Position numbers and translations under genes: made by a program. Below are positions 34,601 through 46,600 of a stretch of 64,000 nt of DNA, piece by piece. Under the pieces are notes generated by a model. It searched no databases, was not told the origin of the DNA, and worked only from the letters and a program-made list of their open reading frames with translations. Every line of letters starts with the position of its first letter. Within the stretch, counting starts at the first letter, position 1. This DNA is from Onthophagus taurus (Eukaryota > Arthropoda > Insecta > Coleoptera > Scarabaeidae): positions 8,439,501-8,503,500 of the forward strand of contig NC_091971.1 of NCBI RefSeq assembly GCF_036711975.1. Reading direction: 5' to 3'.

Positions 34601-37600
34601 AAGAAACAAAAGCAACGATCCATTTGTGGTTTATCTTTACGCAAAAGTGACAATGACATATTCAATTAATTTGACAAATATGTTAAAGCTATAAGAAACG
34701 GTTCAAAAAGGTTGTTAACAAAATCTTGAAAAAATATCTAATAAATGCTATGAATTTTGATTATCCCATTCTAATAAGTAAATAAAATAATCGTTTAACC
34801 AAAAACTGCATAACTAATAATGTTGTTTTTTATTTTTCAGTTTCGTGTTTTCTTTTGGTGGTTTCATTCTTCGTTTGTACGATGGCAGGAAACGATTTAT
34901 TAACAGCGACCGAAGTGTCTAACGGAAATACAAAATTCACATCGAATTTATATCAAATATTAGCAAAAGAACCCGGAAATGTGTTTTTCTCACCAATTAG
35001 TGCTCATGCAGTGCTCTCTATGATCTACCAAGGAGCTTCTGGGGCGACAGCTGAAGCTTTAAGAAAAAATCTGTATCTTCCAGAAGTAAAAGCGACAGCC
35101 ACTGGTTATAAAAACATTATGACCGAGTTGAATTCAGTTGAAAACGTGACTTTGCACATTGCCAATAAAGTCTACATAGCAAATAAGTATCAATTGAATG
35201 ATAATTTTAAACTTACCGCTACCAAGGATTACTTGGCTGAAGCACAACCATTGGATTTCAAACAAAGTGTAGTAGCCGCTAAAGAAATTAATACTTGGGT
35301 TGAGAATAAAACCAACAATAAGATTAAAGATTTAATCCAACCAGACGATTTGGATGAATTAACCCGTTTGGTTTTGGTCAATGCTATTTATTTCAAGGGC
35401 AACTGGTTGCATCAATTCCCAGTTGAACACACCAGAAAAGAAAAGTTTTATTTGAACGATAAAGACTCCGTCCTTTGCGATATGATGCATTTAACCGATC
35501 ATTTCGAATACGCCGAAGATACCGAATTAGATGCTAAGATTTTGAGAATGCGCTACACCAACAAAGATGTCAGTATGGTTATTGTTCTTCCTAATTCGAA
35601 GACTGGTATTTTCGCTTTAGAACAAAAATTGGCCAACAAAGATTTAACAACGTTGACGAGCCAATTAGTTTCTCGCGAAGTAATCGTTTCATTGCCTAAA
35701 TTTAAAATTGAAACCACCATTGATCTTAAAGATTCCCTTGAAAAGGTAAATATAATTTTTTTTATTAAATTATTTATTATTAATTTTATTTTCTTTTATT
35801 TTCAGTTGGGTATGGGTGTTATATTTTCTGATGCGGCTGAATTCCCCAATTTAATTAAAGGGGATGAACCGCTTAAAGTTTCAAAAGCTATTCAAAAAGC
35901 TTTTATCGAAGTAAACGAACAAGGAGCTGAAGCAGCTGCAGCAACTGGTAAGTCAAATAAAGAAAATAAAAAAAAATAGTTTTTTTTTGTTGTATTTACG
36001 GGGGCTTTTGCATGGTCTTTTGTACTTTGCGCTTTTTTGTGCTTTTTTACTTCCTCTTATTATCGCCTCCCAAGCTTTTATTTCATTTATATCTATTTAT
36101 TATATTTTAATTTAAATAATTTTGTTAATGATGCACCGCTTATTTTAATTTTTTTAAATCAAAAATCAACACGTGCACTATTTTCAAATGAAATCACTTC
36201 CACCTGGGTTGTTTATAAAATAATGTAGAAAGAGAAAAACCTCCGTTGGACGTATCCCTTTCTTTTAGGGAGCATCGTGAGGTTGAAGCGGTCCATGAAT
36301 TACGAAAAAGACACGTTTAAAGTCGATAGATCATTCGCGATTTACATCATTGGATCGGAAGGATTAATTTTATTTACGGGAAAAGTAACGGAAGTTCCGA
36401 GCTATGAAAGTGCTCTTCACGAGGAACTTTAACTTCCAATTCTTCAAATATTTTTTTAAATCTATTTTTCTTTGTTTATTTAAAGTTTTAATCGTTTAAT
36501 ACTATTTTTTAGAAAATTTATCAATATTTTTGTGACCCTTTCTTTGTAAAATGTGTTTTTTTTAATTGTGATCAAAAAAGGTAAGTAATACCAAATTAGT
36601 TAGTTATTTAAAGTATTATGAAATCTGTTATTTCATTTATACTTCATCGCGTTTTTTAATGACTCAAACATTATAAAATCTACATAAAATCACTTATATT
36701 TGCAATTAATGGAATGACTGAATTTGCTTTGCAATGGGGAAACTGTTAATGCTTGCGAAAATTAATTCTAGTAATTATTTTTGCCGACAGTTGCTGTCTT
36801 TAAGCTACGTACAAGACCTCAATTTGTTGTTCCAAAGCCGGAATTCATTGCGGATCATCCGTTTCTGTTTATTACGCAATTTCATGGAGATAATGATATA
36901 ACCATTAATTTATTTTTTGGATCATATTTACCCAACAAAGAATTTGACTGAATCTTTTCCTTATAATTAACGAAGAATTAATTAATTGTAGTTATCACTT
37001 TTTTTATTAACGATTTTACTTCAAATAGAAATTTATTTTAATAATGATAAATTAGTTTATTAATAATAAATTCAAAGGTCATACTTTATTAAATTTTTGA
37101 TAAATCAATCAGTTTCCGTTTGCTTTTTGTTTGTCTTTGGATGCTAAAAATCCTATAAGTTAGCTTACATGTTCAAAAAAGAATTCAACTAAAAGAAACG
37201 GCATCATGTTTTTTGAATACTTTGAAATTATTGCATTCCTCTTGGGTTTCTTTGTCGATTAGGTATAATTATTTTAATGAAACAACGGTTTTATTTCATG
37301 GAAAAATCGACGAACCAGTTCAGGCTTGAAAACTTGTTCTTGTTAATGTTGTCTAGTTTAATTGATTTACATAATTTTAACTTATTAGTTAATTTTTGTT
37401 TGTGCTTAACACACGACAAAATAAATATTGCTTAAAATGTGTTAGTTTTAATCATAAAACTTAAAAGGTCGTTGAAAGAGATTATTTATTGCGTCATTCA
37501 CACTTTTAGTATTTACATTAAAACTCGTAATTATAATAAAAAATAAGTAGTTGTTTTATGGAAAACCTTAAAAAATTGATTAGATTATATTTTAATAAAA

Positions 37601-40600
37601 TTAAAATTGCAAGGATTTAGATTAGAATCTCTATCAACCATCTAAAAACAGTTATTTTTTGGTAACATCACATTGTCTTTAACATTTTTTAATTGATCTT
37701 TGCATCGTACACCAAATTTCATATTGCCATAACGTACAACTTACACCTATATAACACCTTTGGTTCTTCAAAGAATCTTCAAGGATTGCAAATAAATAAA
37801 AGAAGTTTGGAAATATTGTTTGTCTATCAGCAGCTTCAATAGGAACTTATTTTTCTTCGTAATGTAAATGATACATGTATGGACATGATTTTATTAACAT
37901 TCATATTTCTAACCATTTCTGAATTTTATTTAAGTTTCTTTGAAACTTCTTATGGCTAAGTTTGGATTAATAAGATATGGAAGGATCAACGACAAAGAAG
38001 AGCTAACATCAGACCAAACACGCAAACTTGAGGAAAACCCCAGTATGGAGAATACAATCTTGCCCATTATTTTGTTCAACCATAATGTGTTGCGGAACTT
38101 GTTAGGTGCTGGGGAAGAAATCGGATAGTTGATTTCTTTCATTATAACCTAACCATTTTAATTATATGTATGTTGTCCAACAAAACCAATTAGAATAGCA
38201 TGTCTAGAAAGTTAATTATTTCTTTTTCTTCATCAGTAGATAACTCTGAAAGGAAAGGTTTGAATACGATTAGGTGTTTTGACAAATTTATGGCTTTCCA
38301 TTTATTATTTATTTTTCTACTATTTTTTCTATTTTTGATTGGAGAACTGTGTTGCTGTGGTCTCTCCAATCTTTTCGTTTGCTCCGTGACTTTGTTTGGC
38401 ATAAGATTTTTTAAATCTATATACCTTGAATTTGTTCTATTTGTACTAAGTCTTTCAGTTCCTTAGTAGCTTTATTTAACTTTTCGTTATTTTCAGACGC
38501 CCTGATTTGCTACCATCTTTTTCAAAATTATTACTTTTCATATTTTCATAACTGCGTCTATTGCATAAATGGAACCTACAGCATTTTTTTACTGACAGTT
38601 GACTTGATTCATTGTGTTATTTTAAGATATTTTTTATTCTTCTATGACTTTTCCTATCAAGGACAAATAGTGTTCTACATGTGACTGATTTAAATTTCTG
38701 TGTGTAAAGTGACAAAGTTCAGTGTGTGTCGTAATTTCGGTTGGTAATGAATATTTCGGTAGTGAATCTCTCTAAAATATACAGCGCAATATGTACATCT
38801 CGACATTCGAGTGATGTAACTTTTACGTATGGAGTTGCCAATGGTAATTTGTATTTTCGTCATGGTCTGGATGAAACGTTCCAAAGAAGTCATCGTATTC
38901 GTGCAACAGACATCTTCCAGTAAGGTGGAGGAATGGGCAGACCAAATAAAGTGATAACGAGAGGATTGGTATATTATCAGCAACAATTGGCGCAGATTCT
39001 TTTAAGAGTTTTAGACGTCTATTATAAGTCATAATAACTTGATCGTTTCAAGTATCAATGCATATTTTAGTATGGTTGCTCGTAATGTTTTAAGATTGGT
39101 TGAAGTGAATCTCACTAATGGTCTACTTGATTCTCATACTTGAACTATCTGGACTTTTTTCTAAGAAGCCATTTGAAGACATTATTGCATTCCAGACGAA
39201 AAAGGAGAAGATTTGAGAAATCGAATACTTAATGGAAGTTATGCAATCAAAAGTACTGGTATTTCGGAACGGGATTAAAAACATTTACCCACCCTATGTG
39301 ATGGATGAGTACCATTCAGCAGTTTTTCTAAAACACGAATATTTATTGTTTGCTAATCGCTTCTTAATTTTCAAAATTTACTATAATAGAAAATATCATC
39401 GTTATTTTTTGTCTCTATTTATACCTGTTCTGCTTTAGCAACTTTACATAATGATTTTTTGAAATATTCATTTAAGTAAATATATGTATAAATAAAGAAA
39501 TGTGAAATTTTGATTTCGTCGTGGATAATTTATTTGAGCAAGTTATTCAAATACGCTTGTCACATTTGCCTTCTTACTTTTTTTAAAGAAGGGAAGTTAG
39601 TTCTATGCTAAATATCCTTTCCTATTATTTATTTACTTGTTTCACGCGCAATATTCGTTGATTTTGATAGCTAAATTATTGAACCAATTAACCTTAAAAT
39701 CTTTGTTTTGTTTGTTTTTTCGTTGTTGTTACTCAAATTATTATATATCTAATGTCGTATAATTAATTTTTTTATTAATTTCACATAATTTACAAACACC
39801 TAAAGCTAAATCTACTATTACACACGCAAACTAGTACACATTTTTCTTTTTATAATACATCATAAAATGTTTTAGCTGTAATCATGATGTGTAGAAGTCT
39901 TCCTATGAGAAAACCTGATCCAATGGTTTTTAATGTTGACCATACTTTTATTATTTATATTGAAAGTGCTAACAACGAAAGGAAAAAATGTTTGTTTTAT
40001 GGAAAAATTGAACAACCTATAGGAAATTGAGAAATTTATTATCACGTTCTTGTTGTTAACTTAAGAATATTTATATTATTTGTATATTGATGTTGAAATT
40101 TCTATATTAATGACAATAAATTAATCAATCTTAATAATTTTTTTTATCTTTGAGGATTCTTGCATTTATGTTATTTGAGTCAAGATTTTCAATAAGAAAA
40201 GTTGCTTAATATTTATATTAAATATAATGCGATTAAGTAGTGCTCGAGCTTTTAAAACTTTCTTATTTATTCACATTTTAATTTTTATTAAAAAAAAAAA
40301 TGTATAGGAAAAACCGTACAATTTTGAATGTGTACAAATGACTGTTTTATCAAATAATCTTTTAGGTGTAGTATTGGAAATGTTTATGACGATGACAATT
40401 TTGGAGGAGTTCCTCGTCGAATATCCGTTTGTCGCTTACATTGAATGTTGTGCCAAAAAAGATAAACCTAATGTTTTGTTTTTGGGGAAAGTTACTAACC
40501 CTAATAATTAAAAAAATATATATACAGGTGTGCTCCATACATAATTCACAAGCTAAACCAAAATGTTTTAGTTATAATTACGAAGAAATGTATTTCTAGA

Positions 40601-43600
40601 AGGAAACGTCGTGAATAATTGATTTTTAACGTTGACCATACCTTCATAATATATATTGATTCTCATAAAGAACATGAGAAATCAATCACAAGAATGTTGT
40701 TTTATGGAAGAGTTCACTTAAAAATTTCTTAATTGATATTTAATGTTTATTGTATTAGATGTTATGCTTCCAATTTTTGTTATGTACGCTACTAATCGAA
40801 TTAAAAAAAATCAATACAATCAGGAGTTGTAATTAGAACAATGCGGAATGTTATAAATATATGATAAAATATGATAATTTTTTAGGTTTAATGGTTATGT
40901 TATGTTCAATGCCAATTTTGGAAAACTTTAACGTTGATCATCCGTATATCACATATATTGAAACACGCACCCAGAAAAATGATTCTAAAGTTTTATTTTG
41001 GGGAAAAATTTCTAATCCTAATAACAATTGAACACCACATCATAAATTATATTAAAGGAAATTAATTGATGTAAAAATTAATAATGTTAATCAAATTGGC
41101 TTCAATAAAAAATTCAGTGTTTAAATTTTAATGTAAAAATTAATAATTACTGTGCACGTCTTAATGCTTTCGAAGTAATTGAAAATGTTTTTATCGTCTG
41201 GCTTCAAAAACCAATCACATTTGTTGTGTAGATTTTAATCAAATATAGTTTTAGTTGTCTGTATGGATAATTGCATAACTAAGGCACCAGATGAAGTTTT
41301 TATTGACCATCCATTTATAATATGTATAGAAAATCGAAAGTCTGTAAACACAAATGGAAGTATTTTATTCTTCGGGGTTATTTCTAACCCAAATGTTTAA
41401 AAATTATAATGCCAAATAAATCTTAGCTTTATATATTTTCTGTTAATAATAATAATTTTTTTAAATTGCCAAAAATATTCTTTTTAACTGTTTTCCTATA
41501 AAATTTCCTCAAGAATGTTTAAAATATGTTATATAACGTCGAGCGATTGTTTTGCTTTTACTTAGTTTTGGTACAACCTACCATGATAGATACTTTTCAT
41601 TCCTTGATTTCTTCACCAAAATCCTCATTAGAACCTCTGCAGTACCTATAATATAGACAGCAAATAAACTAAGTAAGACTCCATTTTAGTCCTTTGCAAT
41701 GTCAAATGCGACCCTCAAATCAACAAAAAGGTTATATAGTATATAATATGCTTTAGGAAATAGATTATGTGTATTCCCGCTTATCGGTCTAGAAAGAAAG
41801 AAGAAAACTTAGAAGCTTGGAGAGGACTTGATTCAGAAATGATGAAGGCTATATGGGGTTGCCTTGATGCAGACACGATGATGGTATGAGTTAAAGCAGA
41901 TATTATGACAGAAGCATAATTGATGGTCTTCATAGATTGACTATGTCTTGGCTTGCTAGAAAGAAGGTGAAAACTTGCTGCAGAAATGATATAGATTTTA
42001 TACAGAGTTGTCTCGATAGAAATTTCAAGGAAGTTTGATTCAAACAATATTGTCTCAATTTTATAGAATCTATCTTTTTTGGAGGCATAATGGAGATGCG
42101 ATGTTGACTTCAAAAACTTGATACAAATTTATTAAGGAATCTTTGATGATTTTATGCAATCTTAAAGGAGCTTTAATGCGCTCATAGATGCAGTGTTGAT
42201 AGAGACCCTATAGAAATATGACGCAGTCTTGATAAAAAGACTCTATAACTAATCTTGATAGAAATAAGGCAAAATTGTCAGAATTGACGAAGAGCTGATT
42301 TAGGCATAATGAACATATAAAGCGGACTTAATTCATGGTTACCGTGTATGAAGATTTTAAGCAACCTTGAAGGCGTCCCGCTGCACTTTTAGTTTCAATA
42401 TTGATGCACATATAGAGATATGACCCAATATTAATATAGTCTTGATAGAAACCTGACTTGGCTTGATAGAGCCAAAGTAAACACTTGACGTGGAGATGAT
42501 GTAGACTTTAGATAGTAGATAGTTGTCTTGATGGAGATTTGATGTAGGCATTATAGTGATGTAACTCGGATTGATGTAAATTCTTTGCGGTTACGGTGGT
42601 CTTTCCAGTTTTTAACCAGTCTCTCCAAACCTTCCTATGCCATTCTGATTCTTCTCTTTATTTCTTGTTCTGAGCCGTCCCTTTTATTATTTTCGTGCCT
42701 AGTTCAATGATCTCATCCTTAACATAGTCTACTCGCCCGGAGTATAATCAACAAGTGGCTCGATTCGATGGAGTTCGAACATTTCTTGTTCACCTTTAGC
42801 CGTTGCCACAATATCATCTGCGTATCGATGATATTATAATCATAATTATCGTAAAACCAATGTTGAGTATTGTTGCAAACGTTTGTTTATCTCATGTCTC
42901 TTTGTAGTTTTATTTATATTGTGCCGTTTTTGGTTCTTGTCACTCAAGAAGATTATGAAAACAATTTGATAATCAGAATAAGAATTAAAATTCCAGCTTC
43001 ATTTTCTGTGTTGTCCTTTGTTATGTTTCTATATTGATTATTAATAATTATATCTAATACTTTTTAGGTTTAGTTATGGCAACATTCGCATGTGTTATGA
43101 AACCACCACCTGCAATGTTTAACGCCGATCATTCTTTCATCAGTTTTATCGAAAGTCGTAACGGCAACAAAAAAGATGTTTTATTTTATGGGAAAATTGC
43201 TGACTTAAAAGAATAAATACTTTAATTTTTGTCAGAATTATTCAAATCTTTTTTGTTATATCATTTAATTAAATCTGGGTAAGTTAAGTTTAACAAAATA
43301 ATATCGAATTAAGGAGCTTCTTAATTGCACGTTTCGCTTAATTGTTTGTTTCATTCAATGTCGTTATAATTTTTTATAGATTTGGGGAAATTTAATTCAA
43401 TATTTGTTGGTTTCTTCTTTTGCTCGTTTAGGTGTCGTTGTCAGGGGTCGTAGTGCACATTTTATGCGAAGAAAACGAGAATTCAGAGCGGACCATTCTT
43501 TCCTAATCGCAATTATCACGCAAAATTCGGTGGTTTTATTCAATGGAAAATTCGATGAACCAATTGATTAACTTAAATGTAAAACTTTAAATTTAAAATT

Positions 43601-46600
43601 GTTTGATTCTTTTCTTACTCGATTCTTTAATATTAAGTTTTTTCTTGTGTTACTTCTTGTGAATGTCGATCAATTCCTTCAAATTTATTTATCGTTTCTT
43701 GTGAATACAGTTCTAATTCATTAAAAATATCTTCATCTTTAATGACGTTATTTTTTAGAAATCGTACTAGGAGTTAGATGCGCAATGCCAACAATATTTC
43801 CACCTGAATTTAATGTTGATCATCCGTTTATAATTTATGTTGAGTTATATAAAAGTGAAAATATTAACTTACTTTTTTATGGTAAACTCCAAGTACTTGA
43901 TTAATTCGATTAAAAATTAGTTTTAGTATTGTTCTTCAATAAAATTGATACATTAAAAAATTTATTACATTTATTTAAAATATCCTCCATTAATATAGAA
44001 ATTAGCGCTATTAAATATTATTATTTTTAGTATTAATGGTAGGATTTGGATCAGCTCCAATGCGAAGACCACTTCGGATGAAATTTACTGTTGATCATCC
44101 TTTTATTGTTTATATTACTTCACGTAAAAATGAAAATATTGCTATGCTTTTTTATGGCAAAATTCAAAATATTTGAAGGATTAAAATAACTTTAAATCAA
44201 TTTCCCATTTTTTGAAAGATGTGAAAAAAATGGTTAATTATATTTTTAATAAAATTTTATAACAAGATTTCTGCTAAGTTTCTTTAAAATCACCTTCATT
44301 TAATAATTATTAAAAAAAAAATTGTTATTTGCTATATTCGATACATTTTTCTCAATTCTAATTAACGATAAATGAATGAATTCTGAAATTGTCTTAATAA
44401 TAACCATTTCTTAAGTGATTCTTCTGCAAAATGAGTTCTATGGTGTTTGTCTAAATCGATTCATTTTTTTAAGAAATTAAAATAAGGTTGTTTTGATTAC
44501 AAGTCATCTTTTTCTTTCTAGCGTTAATCTTTTTGGAGTCGGCGTTTGTATCTTCTCTAACTTTTACCGTTGAACATCCCTTTATTGCATTCATCGAGGA
44601 TCGAATTGCAGAAAAATCGGATGTTTTATTTTTTGGAAAAATTGTTGATCCTTCTACATAAATTTAATTAAGAGATTGTGTTATCTAAGTATTCTTCGTT
44701 TCGTAATTTTTAATTTTTGTCGTATTATTCCATAACAAACTCAATAATCTTCTTATATTTGTTATAATTTTCTTCAATTTTTATAAATTTATTGTAAAAA
44801 ATACAATTCAATAAATTTATTTTATAAAAAGACTTTTACTGTTTTATCAAACTTTTTTGACTTGTATACAAATTTCCTCACAAAAGTCCAAAGATATATT
44901 TTATCATCTCATCGTCTTTCACAAACATAATACACAGTGCTTCAAGGTAAATGTGAGCACAAACACAGTGCTTTCCCAACCAGTATGAATATTTAGACAT
45001 TGGCCATATCCATTAATTTTTTCATTCTGTAATCTTTGATATCACATTCTCGCCTAGATTATCCTTTTCAACACTTCCACGAGGTTGCTATAGACTATTT
45101 TGAGAGAAGTGCAAATCATTTTTTATGTTTACCACTTTATTTGAAGTTAAATTGATGATTAAAACCCAACTTTTGAGCTTTTATATTACAATCTGTTATA
45201 TTTTTATGACTGTGATTTTGCTTGATAACAACCTTCCTAGTTTCATAAAGATTGTAGAGAAGAGTTTAAACGACCTGAAACCGCTCTCATCTATATGATC
45301 CCGTGAGTCCGAGTAGCATCTTCATTCAAAATAGTTATAAGTTGTTGAGAAGAATTTGGCTGGTTTACTTATTAAACATCACATCGCCTCAAGTGGTATT
45401 ATCTTGGGTTTCCGATGTTATAATCTAGGTGGTGTGCTGAAACCTAGTTAAACTGGATGCTGGATACTATATTTCACCGAAACGATTTCATTGGCAATCT
45501 TGCGTCACTTCTAATAACAAAAGCCAAACAGCCTGAATTTGAGTTTTGTTGAGAAATTTATTAATTTATGTCAATGTTGACTCCTGCCATGTATAAGTGA
45601 CATGGACGAAACGACATTGCCTGTGACCAACGTTAAGTTATGTTTTCAACATTATACTGCTTTGTTTCGTTTTTCGTTCTTTATGGAAGATCTCCAACTG
45701 TATTTATTTCTAACTTGGCTTTGAGATGAGTGAGATAAGCTAAACATTGTAACAATCTGGAATCAGTTAGTCTTGATGACATGTTTACCACAAGTGATAT
45801 CAAACGAGCTGAGCACGACTTTTAAAACAAAGAAAATTTGTTTTCTTACGGATTGTATTCATCGTAACAACACTCCCAGATGCCTGTTGAATCTTCTGGA
45901 ATGTATGATCCAACCATTGGGTTGCTTTCTAAATACTCCGGATAACACTCGTCGGTCTTTATCTCCCAGATTTGTGGATCTACCAACTCGAGGAATATAG
46001 GTCACTATCGAAATCATATAAATATGTACTGCATGGCATCTTACATGCGAATAAAGCCAATGTTTTTAACTACACCTGGACCCAGAAGTCGGCATTTTCA
46101 TCAGTATATATCCTGAATGGACCTTCTCCAAAATTCTACCAATTGTTTATTCACAATTAGATAGGTGCACGAAGCTATCACATTATAAAATACAACACAA
46201 TATAACAATTACGCTATCACAATATAATTATCATTGTTGTGCCATCAGGTTGTTTCATTCTATCACGAGTTATATGCGTAAAATATTGGTCCTAAATATT
46301 AAGCATCTTTGTTTCCAAACAAAGGATACTGATTATCTTTCAAACCTAATCAAAATTTTCTCTTTATATAGGTTATGCATTATTCTTCTTGACATATTCA
46401 TAAGTAAAGCTAATATTAACACAACTGCAGTTTTTGAATTACTTTGAGATGGTGATTTATAAGAATGTAAGAACTGGTTTCTTGATGCACTCAAAAATAA
46501 ATGGAAAGAGGATAGTTTATACTATGCTGAGGTAATAAACACATATCTAAATCACAGAATAATAGTTATTCTGTGTCTAAATCCTGAAAAGTACTGAAAA

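Larger units (their letters stand above)
31675..34840 (+). other. Serpin intron 1
   Basis: Donor GTAAGT after the 7-base coding part of exon 1 and acceptor TTTTTCAG before TTTCGTG. Contains a dead LINE fragment (33004-33560), AT-rich sequence and a hairpin (34576-34637). Confidence 0.75.

Noticed and set aside
35948-35979. Serpin reading frame continuing past 35947 to a stop (GKSNKENKKK ending)
   Set aside because: The frame runs into a consensus GTAAGT donor and low-complexity sequence; it lacks loop and C-terminal strands. It is the intron-retained reading, not the main product.
36037-36228. 63-codon plus-strand frame just before E1
   Set aside because: Low-complexity hydrophobic reading of a pyrimidine-rich intron, with no loop or serpin signature.
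38690-39032. Overlapping minus-strand frames in an array gap
   Set aside because: Possibly a decayed mobile element, but I recognised no transposase or reverse-transcriptase motif and will not name one.
41781-42551. Two minus-strand frames of 110 and 64 codons
   Set aside because: Products of the degenerate GATGTAGA-type repeat; no domain or start context.
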